NCBI RefSeq assembly: GCF_022179385.1
Contig: NZ_BPQS01000035.1
Coordinates: forward strand, 1-52,650
Source: Methylobacterium longum
Lineage (GTDB): Bacteria; Pseudomonadota; Alphaproteobacteria; Rhizobiales; Beijerinckiaceae
Direction: 5' to 3'
DNA length: 52,650 nt
Of this stretch, positions 18,133 to 26,596 are shown piece after piece. The position numbers were made by a program, and so were the translations under genes. Under the pieces are notes generated by a model, which was given only the letters and a program-made list of their open reading frames with translations, was not told the DNA's origin and searched no databases. Each line of letters starts with the position of its first letter. Within the stretch, counting starts at the first letter, position 1.

Positions 18133-18522
18133 ATGACGACCCGCCGCCTCCTGCTCGGCGCCCTCGCCGCCACCGCCTGCTTGATCGGCCCCCGCGCCAT
18201 CGCTTCCGAGAGGCCCTACACGCCGGCTGACTTCGAAACGGCCCAGAAGGCCGGCAAGCCGATCCTCGTGCACATTACCGCGCCGTGGTGCACCGTCTGC
18301 GCCGCGCAGAAACCGATCCTCGCCAAGCTGGAAGCTCAGCCTCGGTTCAAAGATCTGCAGGTCTTCGACGTCGATTTTGACAGCCGCAAGGACGTGCTGC
18401 GGCGGTTCGGCGCGACGATGCAGAGCACGCTGATCACCTTCAAGGGCGAGAAGGAGACCGGACGCTCGGTGGGCGAGACCCAGCCGGAGTGGATCGAGGG
18501 GACCGTCGAGAAGGCGTTGTAG
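18133..18522 (+). CDS. Periplasmic thioredoxin-family protein
   Basis: A 129-residue protein. The N-terminal signal (TTRRLLLGALAATACLIGPRA, possibly Tat-like with RR) is followed by a thioredoxin fold with active site WCTVC in HITAPWCTVCAAQKPIL, then VFDVDFDSRKDVLRRFG and the usual cis-Pro region replaced by MQSTLITFKG. The cis-Pro before the Thr is thus not obvious (STLI rather than TPT). It is likely an exported thiol-disulfide protein working with the pentapeptide protein upstream. Confidence 0.88.
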   Translation: MTTRRLLLGALAATACLIGPRAIASERPYTPADFETAQKAGKPILVHITAPWCTVCAAQKPILAKLEAQPRFKDLQVFDVDFDSRKDVLRRFGATMQSTLITFKGEKETGRSVGETQPEWIEGTVEKAL

Positions 18523-18627
18523 GTCGGCCGCGGCGGCGTCCGGCCTCGCGGTCCTGGCCGGCACCCGCGCGGTTCAGGGGCGCGCGCGGACATTCTGACA
18601 GACCGGAGGGGCCGCCGTCCCGCCGCC

Positions 18628-19851
18628 TCAAGCCGGCCGGCGTGCCGTTCGCACGGCCATCAACGCCAGCGCCGACGCTGCCAGGGTCAGCGGCCCGAAC
18701 GAGACCCAGAGGACCGCGTCCCAGCCGTAGCTCGTCAGCAGACCTCCGGACGAGAACGAACCCAGGGCCACCATCCCGAACACGATGAAGTCGTTGACCG
18801 ACTGCACCCGCGTCCGCTCCTCGGGCCGGTGGCACTCGAGCACCATTGCCGAGGCGCCCACGAAGCCGAAGTTCCAGCCCAGGCCGAGGAGGATCAGGGA
18901 CAGCCAGAAATGCGCCACGTCCACGCCCGCCAAGCCGATGATCGAGGCCGCGCCCGTCAGGGCGAGACCGGCCGCTACGACCCGGGAGGCACTGAAGCGC
19001 GTGATCAGTCGTCCGGTGAAGAAGCTCGGGCCGTACATGGCGATCACGTGCCACTGAAGGCCGAGGTTCGCGTCCTCCTGCGCGTGGCCGCACAAGTGCA
19101 TGGCCAGCGGCGCCGCCGTCATCACGAAGTTCATCAGCAGGTACGACACGGCCCCGCAGACCACCGCGATGACGAAGCGCGGCTGAGCCAGGATCTCGGC
19201 CAGAGGCCGCCCGCCGTCGAGATCGTCCGCGGCGGGGCGCGGCAGGCGGACGCCGGAGAGGATGACGGCCGCCAGGGCGGCGACCCCGGCCTGGGCCAGG
19301 AAGGTGGCGGCGAACAGGTGGGGCGGCCACAGGTTCATGGTGTGCGTGACCAGTTGCGGGCCGATCACGCCCGCGAAGATCCCGCCCGCCATGACGGTGG
19401 ACAGCGCGCGCGCGCGCCGCTCCGGTGCGACGCACTCCGCCGCGGCGAAGCGGAAGGAGAAGACCACGGCGGCGTAGGCGCCGCCGAAGAACATGGCCGC
19501 GCTGAACAGCCAGAAGTTGGCGGTCAGGATGGCCAGGGCCGACAGCAGCCCGACGAGCACGCCGCAGCCCGTCCCGGTCGTGAAGGCGGCGTTCCGGCCG
19601 TAGCGGCGGGCGATGCTGCCGGCCGGCAGGGAGCAGGCGGCCATGCCGACGACGAAGATCGAGATCGGTAGCGTCGCCAGGACCTTGCTCGGTGCCAGCA
19701 TGTTGCCGACGATCGCACCGGTCGAGAATACGACCACCGAGTTCGCCCCGGCGAGCGCCTGCGCGATGGCGAGCCTCAGAACGTTGGCTGCCCCGGGGCG
19801 GGCCGAGGGAGGAGGCGCGCGGTCGACGGTCGACGGGGAGGCGTAGGACAT
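18628..19851 (-). CDS. MFS transporter
   Basis: A 407-residue major facilitator with about 12 hydrophobic segments. The loop 2-3 region carries GSIARRYGRNAAF, a reduced form of the MFS signature. The N-terminus MSYASPSTVDRA at 19851 is the first ATG; a longer TTG frame adds 28 non-hydrophobic residues. It is divergent from an AraC-type regulator, which suggests an inducible exporter or importer of a small molecule. Substrate unknown. Confidence 0.9.
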   Translation of the reverse strand: MSYASPSTVDRAPPPSARPGAANVLRLAIAQALAGANSVVVFSTGAIVGNMLAPSKVLATLPISIFVVGMAACSLPAGSIARRYGRNAAFTTGTGCGVLVGLLSALAILTANFWLFSAAMFFGGAYAAVVFSFRFAAAECVAPERRARALSTVMAGGIFAGVIGPQLVTHTMNLWPPHLFAATFLAQAGVAALAAVILSGVRLPRPAADDLDGGRPLAEILAQPRFVIAVVCGAVSYLLMNFVMTAAPLAMHLCGHAQEDANLGLQWHVIAMYGPSFFTGRLITRFSASRVVAAGLALTGAASIIGLAGVDVAHFWLSLILLGLGWNFGFVGASAMVLECHRPEERTRVQSVNDFIVFGMVALGSFSSGGLLTSYGWDAVLWVSFGPLTLAASALALMAVRTARRPA

Positions 19852-20016
19852 CAGGCGCTCGGATTTCGACAGATAGCTGCCCGAGGGTCGGACGGCGCGC
19901 AGCGAACACGGGTCGCCGGGCTCGGCGGGTCGCAAGGGCTATAGACGAGGGATGCCCGTCCGTATCTCAACGAGAGGCCAACTCGTGTAGAATAGCTGCC
20001 AACCTGGGAGCGGGCG

Positions 20017-20814
20017 ATGCTGTGGGAGCCGATCGACGCGCCGCCCGGGCTGGGGCCGCCCAAGCCGATCACGGTGCGTGCCCAGACCATCCCGGCACGC
20101 GGGTATTTCGCCGAGCACGCGCACCGCTGGCACCAGATCGTCTACGCCACGTCCGGGGTGCTCACGGTCGCCGTGGAGGGGCGGTCCTTCGTGATCTCGC
20201 CGGAGCAGGCCGTGTGGTTGCCGACCGGCGTCCGCCATCGGGTCGGATCACTCCTGGGCGCCCAGTTCCGCAGCCTGTGGGTCGCCGACGAGGCCGGACA
20301 CGACGTGGCGGAACGCCCGACGGTCTTTGCCGTCCAACCGCTGCTGCGAGCCCTGATCTTGGAGGCAGTCGCGCTTGAGGACGCAACGGACGATGGCGGC
20401 TATGCCGGCCGCGTCACCGCCCTGATCCTCGATCAATTCCGGCGGGCGCGACCGCTGCCGGGAGCGCTGCCCTGGCCGCGAGAAGGACCCTTGGTCGGTC
20501 TCTGCGAAGCCCTCTACGCAGATCCGGCCGATGCCCGCGGACCGGAGGAATGGGGGCGTGAACTCGGGCTGTCCGCGCGGACCCTGGCGCGGCGTTGCGA
20601 GGCCGATATCGGCATGAGCCTGCGGTCTTGGCGGCGTTGCCTGCGCCTGTTCAAGTCCGTCGAGCTGATGGGGGGAGGCCTGAGCGTGACCGAGACCGCG
20701 ATGCAACTCGGCTACGGCTCGACGTCCGCGTTCGTGTACGCGTTCCGGATCGGGCTCGGGACCAGTCCGCAGGCCTATATGCGCGAGCAGGTATCGGGTC
20801 CGCCGGGGCGATAA
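20017..20814 (+). CDS. AraC-family transcriptional regulator
   Basis: A 265-residue regulator. The N-terminal cupin-like domain (ARGYFAEHAHRWHQIVYATS, GRSFVISPEQAVWLPTGVRH) is followed by a C-terminal double HTH (WGRELGLSARTLARRCEADI, LSVTETAMQLGYGSTSAFVY, AFRIGLGTSPQAY). This matches the group of AraC regulators usually coupled to MFS genes. It is divergent from the MFS gene, with 165 bases between starts, and probably controls it. Confidence 0.93.
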   Translation: MLWEPIDAPPGLGPPKPITVRAQTIPARGYFAEHAHRWHQIVYATSGVLTVAVEGRSFVISPEQAVWLPTGVRHRVGSLLGAQFRSLWVADEAGHDVAERPTVFAVQPLLRALILEAVALEDATDDGGYAGRVTALILDQFRRARPLPGALPWPREGPLVGLCEALYADPADARGPEEWGRELGLSARTLARRCEADIGMSLRSWRRCLRLFKSVELMGGGLSVTETAMQLGYGSTSAFVYAFRIGLGTSPQAYMREQVSGPPGR

Positions 20815-21175
20815 GGGCCCGCGCCGCAGGTTCGAATGGGGCAACGTCCTCGGGGCCCGGGATGAATCCGTCCCGGCCGCGTCCGTTATGGAGCGCGAGC
20901 GGGTGGGATCCCGGCGTCTGCAGCCTCGCGGGGCCGCTCCGAAGCCGACCGGCGGAGCTCCCCCGCTCCTGCCAACCGGTGCGGCCCGGACGCCTTGTCG
21001 CGGCGGCGTACGGCGTAGACCGGATTCCGGAGATCGTCCCCGCGGGGTCCGGACGGCCGTCTCCCGACACCCGCCCGCGCGGCCAACCGCGTCGGCCCCG
21101 GGGTCCTGGCATTCCTGCCGAGCGCCCGCTCGCCGACCGCCGGGCCGGGCCGGGCAGCGCCGGTCCCGGATCGGA
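20815..21175. other. Gene-free spacer
   Basis: No supported gene. Open frames here run on into neighbouring genes in shadow frames. No repeat of note is visible beyond short GC palindromes. Confidence 0.3.
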
Positions 21176-21397
21176 TCAGTCGGGCCCTATCTCCGGCGTC
21201 TCGGCCGAGCGGTCGAGATGCACGAGCGCAACGCCGCAATCGGCCAGCGCCACGCGCAGAACCTCGACGCACGCCTCGGCCTCCGCCAACGTGAGCAGCC
21301 CGCCGCGCCGGTACGTGGCGCCGGAGGCCGCCACGACGACCACCGCAAACCGCCCGTCGGCGCAATCGACGATGCTGTAAGTCACCCGATGCGCCAT
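21176..21397 (-). CDS. Small conserved protein, paralogue A flanking the sigma factor
   Basis: A 73-residue protein with a strand-strand-helix pattern: YSIVDCADGRFAVVVV, GATYRRGGLLTLAEAEACVE, VLRVALADCGVALVHL. It aligns end to end with the protein at 22492-22707 (xYxIxxxxDGRFAxxV, then a G-rich turn, then TxAEx, then LRxxxAxCGxxLV). GAGGGG precedes ATG 21397. A near-match to the EcfG promoter (GGATC-N17-CGTT) lies upstream at 21430-21455. No family name is recognised. Confidence 0.7.
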   Translation of the reverse strand: MAHRVTYSIVDCADGRFAVVVVAASGATYRRGGLLTLAEAEACVEVLRVALADCGVALVHLDRSAETPEIGPD

Positions 21398-21429
21398 CCG
21401 CCCCTCGTGCCGGCTTCAGGGCCGTGTGA

Positions 21430-21455
21430 AACGCCATCGCGCCCGGGATCGATCC
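21430..21455 (-). promoter_or_regulatory. EcfG-like promoter, one mismatch
   Basis: Read on the minus strand this is GGATC-N17-CGTT, one base from GGAAC-N17-CGTT. The -10 element is 33 bases before the start of the small protein at 21397. Support is weaker than for the two exact sites. Confidence 0.35.
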
Positions 21456-21542
21456 GCCGATCCAGCGAGTTAGAAGTTCACTGTACAGCGGATGGGCCGA
21501 TCGTGGCGTCAGCCTGCGGCTCACGAGTCGGAGGGACGTCGC

Positions 21543-22256
21543 TTGAGCCAGTTGCTGCAGGCCATCGAACTTGATCCGGTTCTCCCAAGTCGGAAAGCGC
21601 CGGCGGAGCCGGCCACGCTGCCCCTGTCGGTGCGGCGCCATCTCGGTATGCAATTGCAGGACGCCTATCGTGGAGTGATCCGGTCCGATCCGCCGGACGG
21701 CCTGCTCGATCTCATCGCGAATCTCGATCTCAAGCTGACGTCCCGGACGGTTGCGAGCGGCGCGGCTTTCCGCGACGAACTGATGGCGACGCTTCCGGCC
21801 CTCCGGACCTATGCGCAGTCGATCGCCGGAAACGCGGCGCGGGCCGACGATCTCGTGCAGGAAGCGCTCCTGCGGGCCTGGGCCAACCAGGACCGCTTCG
21901 TGCCCGGCACCCGGCTGAAGGCGTGGCTGTTCACGATCCTGCGCAACCAGTTCTACAGCGAATGCCGGCGGTACCGGCGCGAGATCGAGGACGTGGACGG
22001 CGCGATCGCGAACCAACTGGTCGCGCCCGCTCCCCAGGAGCATGGCTCCGACCTGCGGGTGGTTCTCTCCCGCATGGAGCAGCTCCCCGCGCCGCAACGC
22101 GAGGCTTTGTTACTCGTCGGCGCGCAGGGGCTGACCTACGAGGCCGCCGCGGAGGTCCTGGGCTGTCAGACCGGCACGGTGAAGAGCCGCGTGAGCCGGG
22201 CCCGGGCGTATCTGCATGAGCATCTGGAAGCCCGTTCGACTCTCGCGATGACGTGA
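21543..22256 (+). CDS. EcfG-type sigma factor with N-terminal NepR-like segment
   Basis: One reading frame holds two modules. Residues 31-63 (counting from TTG 21543) read VRRHLGMQLQDAYRGVIRSD followed by PPDGLLDLIANLD, the pattern of the anti-sigma factor NepR (IGxxLRxxYDxVVxxxxPDRFxxLLxxLD). Residues 74-230 are a complete ECF15/EcfG sigma factor: region 2 (LRTYAQSIAGNAARADDLVQ, then EALLRAWANQDRF, LKAWLFTILRNQFYSECRR) and region 4 (LPAPQREALLLVGAQGLTYE, then GCQTGTVKSRVSRAR). TTG 21543 is preferred because GGAGGG precedes it; the frame is open to 21492. No separate nepR or phyR is visible nearby. Confidence 0.85.
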   Translation: MSQLLQAIELDPVLPSRKAPAEPATLPLSVRRHLGMQLQDAYRGVIRSDPPDGLLDLIANLDLKLTSRTVASGAAFRDELMATLPALRTYAQSIAGNAARADDLVQEALLRAWANQDRFVPGTRLKAWLFTILRNQFYSECRRYRREIEDVDGAIANQLVAPAPQEHGSDLRVVLSRMEQLPAPQREALLLVGAQGLTYEAAAEVLGCQTGTVKSRVSRARAYLHEHLEARSTLAMT

Positions 22257-22491
22257 GATGGAGATCGACGGGGCAGCACAGGCCGTCGGCCGGTAGACAG
22301 GCCGCAGAAGCCAGTCCGGAACGATGCGATCAGAGGAAATACAGGTTCGGCGCGGGCGGAGAGATCCTGCTCTCGACCGCGTCGCGAACGCCAGCGTGCA
22401 GGCGCTTATACAGTGAAGGCCATATCTTGAACTTCAGGACTGGACCAAGCATGACGAGGATTGTCTCGCGTCCGACAGCCCTCGCAACTCC

Positions 22492-22707
22492 GTGCTTATG
22501 CCTCGCCGCGCGTCGTATCGGATTATCGAACGCCCCGACGGGCGGTTCGCCATCACCGTGACGCTGACGGGCGGCGGCACCCACGCGCGCGAGGGGTTTG
22601 CCACCCCGGCGGAAGTCGATGAAGCCCTGTCGCTTCTGCGCGATCTCATGGCCGCCTGCGGAGCTTCACTCGTCGAGGAACCGACGCTCGGCCTGGCGGC
22701 GGAATGA
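22492..22707 (+). CDS. Small conserved protein, paralogue B flanking the sigma factor
   Basis: A 71-residue protein (start GTG 22492 or ATG 22498) with YRIIERPDGRFAITVTLTGG, THAREGFATPAEVDEALSLL and RDLMAACGASLVEEP. It is a clear paralogue of the protein at 21176-21397. The two lie on opposite sides of the sigma factor gene. No strong ribosome-binding site and no exact EcfG promoter is visible before it. Function unknown. Confidence 0.7.
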   Translation: MLMPRRASYRIIERPDGRFAITVTLTGGGTHAREGFATPAEVDEALSLLRDLMAACGASLVEEPTLGLAAE

Positions 22708-22851
22708 ACCGGTCGTCGCCGGCTCCTGGGACCTCGCGCGCCGACGCGGATGCCGGTTCGTCCCCGGGCCGCGTGATGCGGGCACCGCGAGCGAAGACGT
22801 CTCGTCATCCCGGGATGACGGAAGGTGCTCGAGCCTTGGCGCGGGCGGCGA

Positions 22852-23187
22852 TCAATCCCCGAACAAGATCTCGAAGGTCTGCGGATCGTAGAAGCGCATC
22901 AGGTTCTTGACGAAATCGCGTACATCCACGCCGAGGGCCTCGGCCCAGATCCGGTACCGGTCCGGCGGAACGCGGCCACGCCCGGTCTCCAGCTGCGAGA
23001 TGAAGGTGTAGTAGTCGGCGCCGACCTGCACGGCGAGCTGCCTCTGCGACAGGCCCCGCTTCTCGCGCAATTCCTTGAGAAATCGCCCCCCTTCCCGGCG
23101 CAGCTCCTGCACTTCTTCCGAGCCGAGACGTTGCTGATGAACGTACACGCGTTTGATCTCCCGCCACCGTGCGATGAGGGCTCTCAC
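22852..23187 (-). CDS. XRE-family transcriptional regulator of the secretion locus
   Basis: A 111-residue protein. The HTH_3 domain is clear: FLKELREKRGLSQRQLAVQV, GADYYTFISQLETGRGRVPP, then RYRIWAEALGVDVRDFVKNL. The N-terminal 35 residues are basic and helical. Start GTG 23187 is uncertain; an internal GTG (VYVHQQRL) is possible. It is divergent from the type I secretion ABC gene with about 190 bases between, so control of that operon is the natural inference. Confidence 0.88.
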   Translation of the reverse strand: MRALIARWREIKRVYVHQQRLGSEEVQELRREGGRFLKELREKRGLSQRQLAVQVGADYYTFISQLETGRGRVPPDRYRIWAEALGVDVRDFVKNLMRFYDPQTFEILFGD

Positions 23188-23377
23188 GGAAGGGTACAGT
23201 GATCCTTATATGGACCCGCGGCATGGAACGTCCAGCCGCTCGGTACCTGTACAACCTTGGAAAGAGAAAAGTCTGCTCTAAGATGGATCCTCGCGCAGGG
23301 GCCGATCGGACCAGCCCCCGGACGCGGCGCGATCGGCCGTTGGCCGTGAGGCCCGGGCCCGCGCGCAGGGAGTCGCT

Positions 23378-25141
23378 ATGAGCGGTCGTACGACCGAGTC
23401 TGTCTTGAGGGATGGCCTTGGCGCGATCCGGCCGGTTCTGTCGACGGTGTTCGTCTTCGCCTTCTTCACGAACCTGCTCCTGTTCGCGGCGCCCCTGTAC
23501 ATGCTTCAGGTGTACGACCGCGTCCTCCTGAGCCGCAACGAGGCGACGCTCGTCGGCATCACCGCGATCGCGGCCCTGGCGCTCGCCGTCTACGCGCTCC
23601 TCGAAATGCTCCGGTCGCGCCTGCTGGTCCGGGGTGGGGTGATCTTCGATCGGACGGTCGCCGGACCGGTCTTCGCCATCGTGCACCGGGCCACGCTGCT
23701 GCGTCCGCAGGCGGGACACGAATCGATCCTGCGGGACGTCGGCGTCCTGCGCGAGTTCCTGACGGGCGGGGCGTTTCTCGCGCTCTGCGATCTGCCATGG
23801 GCCTCGCTGTTTCTGGTCGCCTGCTTCATCCTGCATCCGTGGTTCGGCTGGATGGCGCTGCTCGGGGGCGGAACGCTCCTCGGGCTGACCCTCCTCACGG
23901 ATCTCACCACCCGGCGCGCCCTCGACGCGGCGAGCAACGCCGCCCGCGAGGCCGGGGACCGGGCCCGCGCGACCTTCCGCGGCGGCGAGGTCTTGCGGGC
24001 GATGGGAATGCTCGGCGCCCTGCAGACCCGGTGGAACCGGCGCCACGCGGAAGCGATCCTGCTGCAGGCTCGTGCGAGCGACCGGGCCGGGCTCCTCGCG
24101 GCGGCGACGAAATTCGCCCGCATGTTCCTGCAGACGATGGTCCTCGGCCTCGGCGCCTATCTCGCGATCCACCGCGAGATTTCCGCCGGCTCGATGATCG
24201 CGGCCTCGATCATCATGGGACGGACGCTGGCACCGATCGAAGCCGTCGTCGGCCACTGGAAATCCCTCACGGCGGCCCGCGGCAGCTACGCGCGGCTGGC
24301 CGAGCTGATGGCGCGCGTCGGTCCGGAGCCGGAACGCGTGGCGCTGCCGCGGCCGCGCGGCCTCATCGAGACGGAGAGCCTCGTGGTGACGGCGCCGGGC
24401 TCGTCGAAGGCGATCCTGCAGGATGTGAGCATCCGTCTGCCGGCCGGCAGTCTCGTCGGGATCATCGGTCCGAGCGGGGCGGGAAAATCGACCCTGGTCC
24501 GGGCGATCACGGGGGTCTGGCCGGCCGCCTCAGGGGCGGTGCGCATCGACGGTTCGGACCTGCGCCACTGGGATCCGCAGGCGCTCGGCCGGCATATCGG
24601 CTACCTGCCGCAGGATGTGGAGCTGTTCGACGGCACGGTTGCGCAGAACATCGCGCGGTTCGGCCCGCAGGACGATGCCGCGATCGTCTCGGTGGCGCGA
24701 CGGGCGGGCTGCCACGACCTGATCCAGGCCCTGCCGGACGGCTACAACACCCGCCTCGGGGCCGGCGGGCACGGCCTCTCCGGCGGCCAGCGGCAGCGCA
24801 TCGCCCTGGCCCGCGCGATGTCGGGCGAGCCGAGCCTGATCGTCCTCGACGAGCCGAATGCCAGCCTCGACCAGACCGGCGAGGCCGCCCTGATCGAGGC
24901 GATGGCCGACCTTCGGCAGCGGGGCACGACGGTTCTCGTCATCACGCACAAAGTCGGCCTCCTAGCGGGGGCCGATCTGATCCTGATGCTGGAGGGAGGG
25001 ACCCTGGGCGCGGCGGGGCCGCCGGACCAAGTCCTCGCACAGCTTTCCGGGCCCCGACCGGTCCCGGCGCTGGTCAAGGCGGGCCCCGCGGTGCCGCCCG
25101 ACGGCCGGCGCGGGGCCGAGCCCAAGCGCAGCGCGGGCTGA
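23378..25141 (+). CDS. Type I secretion ABC transporter (PrtD/PrsD-like)
   Basis: A 587-residue fused permease-ATPase of a type I secretion system. The membrane domain (about 20-290) starts FVFAFFTNLLLFAAPLYMLQVYDRVLLSRN, written here without its typical C39 peptidase, which is absent. The ATPase has Walker A GPSGAGKS (364-371), Q-loop LPQD, signature LSGGQ (467-471), Walker B LIVLDE (487-492) and H524. GCAGGGAG precedes ATG 23378. The adaptor gene starts 4 bases after the stop. Confidence 0.94.
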   Translation: MSGRTTESVLRDGLGAIRPVLSTVFVFAFFTNLLLFAAPLYMLQVYDRVLLSRNEATLVGITAIAALALAVYALLEMLRSRLLVRGGVIFDRTVAGPVFAIVHRATLLRPQAGHESILRDVGVLREFLTGGAFLALCDLPWASLFLVACFILHPWFGWMALLGGGTLLGLTLLTDLTTRRALDAASNAAREAGDRARATFRGGEVLRAMGMLGALQTRWNRRHAEAILLQARASDRAGLLAAATKFARMFLQTMVLGLGAYLAIHREISAGSMIAASIIMGRTLAPIEAVVGHWKSLTAARGSYARLAELMARVGPEPERVALPRPRGLIETESLVVTAPGSSKAILQDVSIRLPAGSLVGIIGPSGAGKSTLVRAITGVWPAASGAVRIDGSDLRHWDPQALGRHIGYLPQDVELFDGTVAQNIARFGPQDDAAIVSVARRAGCHDLIQALPDGYNTRLGAGGHGLSGGQRQRIALARAMSGEPSLIVLDEPNASLDQTGEAALIEAMADLRQRGTTVLVITHKVGLLAGADLILMLEGGTLGAAGPPDQVLAQLSGPRPVPALVKAGPAVPPDGRRGAEPKRSAG

Positions 25142-25144
25142 GCC

Positions 25145-26512
25145 GTGACGATGCCCGCCGTCCCGAACCTGATCGACGCCTCGGTGCCGAGCGTGCGCCC
25201 GGTGGGCGGGAGCCGCGCGGATGGCGCCATGATCGATTGGCGGCGCTACGCGATCGCGGGCTACGCCCTCATCGCCGCGTTCTTCGGCCTCGTGGTCCTC
25301 TGGGCGGCCTTCATCCGTCTGGACCGCGCCGTCATCAGCCCGGGCGTCGTCGTCACGGAGAGCAGCCGGAAGACCGTCCAGCATTTCGAGGGCGGCATGG
25401 TCCAGGCGATCCTCGTGAAGGATGGGCAGGCCGTCCGGGCCGGCGACGTCCTTCTGCGCGTCGATCCCGTCCAGTCCCAGGCGAGCGCGGAGCTGTTCCG
25501 GAACCAACTCGACGCGGCCCGGGTGCTCGAGGCGCGCCTGCGGGCCGAGCAGGACCAGACCGACGACCTGCCCCTCCCCGCCGAGCTTGCCGCGCGCCGC
25601 GGCGAGCCCGCTTTGGCCCGCATGATCGCCGACCAGACCGGCGAGATGTCGGAGCGGCGCAAGACGCTCAACGGCCAGCTCGCCCTCGTCGACGCGAAGG
25701 TCACCCAGCTCAGGACGGAGATCTCCGGCCTCGCCGTCGAGAAATCCTCGGTCGAGGCGCAGGTCGGGTTCATCCGCCAGGAGCTCGAAGGCCTCCGCGG
25801 CCTTCACCAGAAGAACTTGATTCCCCTCTCGCGCCTCCTCGTCATGGAGCGGGAGCGGACGCGGCTCGAGGGCGTGATCGGGCGCTCGATCGCCGAGCGG
25901 GCGAAGGCCGAGAACGCCATCAACGAAGCGGGGCTGCAGAGGACCCAGTTGAAGCAGAAGCTTCAGGAGGCTGTGACGACGCAGCTTCTCGAGACGCGCC
26001 AGAAGATCGGCGAATTGCGGGAGAAGCTCGTCGTCGCGCAGGACGTCTTTCGCCGCCACGAGATCCGCGCTTCGCACGAGGGGGTCATCCAGGCGCTGAA
26101 GGTCTACGCGATCGGGCAGGTCATCCGGTCGGGCGAGCCGCTGATGGAGATCGTTCCGACCACGGATCGCCTCGTCGTCACCGTGCAGTTCTCGCCCAAC
26201 GACCTCGAGACCGTCCGCGCGGGGATGCGGGCGGAGATCAAGTTCCCGAGCTTCCAGGCCCGCCGCACGCCGACGCTCTTCGGGACGCTCGCGACGGTCT
26301 CGCGGGACCGGCTCGTCGATGACGGCACGAAACAGCCCTACTTCGCCGGCACCGTCGAGATCGACGAGCACGCGCTTCCGGCCGAGGTCCGGCACCGTCT
26401 CCTCGCCGGTCTCCCGGCCGAGGTGATCGTCTCGGCCGGGGAGCGGACGGCGCTCGAATACATGTTCGCCCCCTTCTTCGACGCGATGGGACGCGCCTTC
26501 CATGAACGTTAG
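25145..26512 (+). CDS. Type I secretion membrane-fusion protein (HlyD/PrsE family)
   Basis: A 455-residue periplasmic adaptor (start GTG 25145 or ATG 25151). It has one N-terminal membrane segment (YALIAAFFGLVVLWAAFIRL), a biotinyl-lipoyl half-motif VQHFEGGMVQAILVKDGQAV, a long coiled coil (about 120-300) and the HlyD C-terminal signature RHEIRASHEGVIQALKVYAI followed by PLMEIVP. It links the ABC transporter to a TolC-type outer membrane channel; no tolC is in the window. The next gene starts 84 bases on. Confidence 0.93.
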   Translation: MTMPAVPNLIDASVPSVRPVGGSRADGAMIDWRRYAIAGYALIAAFFGLVVLWAAFIRLDRAVISPGVVVTESSRKTVQHFEGGMVQAILVKDGQAVRAGDVLLRVDPVQSQASAELFRNQLDAARVLEARLRAEQDQTDDLPLPAELAARRGEPALARMIADQTGEMSERRKTLNGQLALVDAKVTQLRTEISGLAVEKSSVEAQVGFIRQELEGLRGLHQKNLIPLSRLLVMERERTRLEGVIGRSIAERAKAENAINEAGLQRTQLKQKLQEAVTTQLLETRQKIGELREKLVVAQDVFRRHEIRASHEGVIQALKVYAIGQVIRSGEPLMEIVPTTDRLVVTVQFSPNDLETVRAGMRAEIKFPSFQARRTPTLFGTLATVSRDRLVDDGTKQPYFAGTVEIDEHALPAEVRHRLLAGLPAEVIVSAGERTALEYMFAPFFDAMGRAFHER

Positions 26513-26596
26513 AGCGCTCGGCAGCGAGATGGCGGCCGGACAGGCGCACGGCCCCCTCGGCGAGGGGAACACGGGCACCACGAGAGGGAGCGGACG

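Noticed and set aside
20820..20845. GGTTCGAAT reminiscent of a tRNA T loop
   Set aside because: No matching stems or anticodon arm can be drawn around it.
20886..22097. 403-codon minus-strand frame over the sigma factor
   Set aside because: It is the mirror of the NepR-EcfG-like gene, whose sigma motifs are unmistakable.
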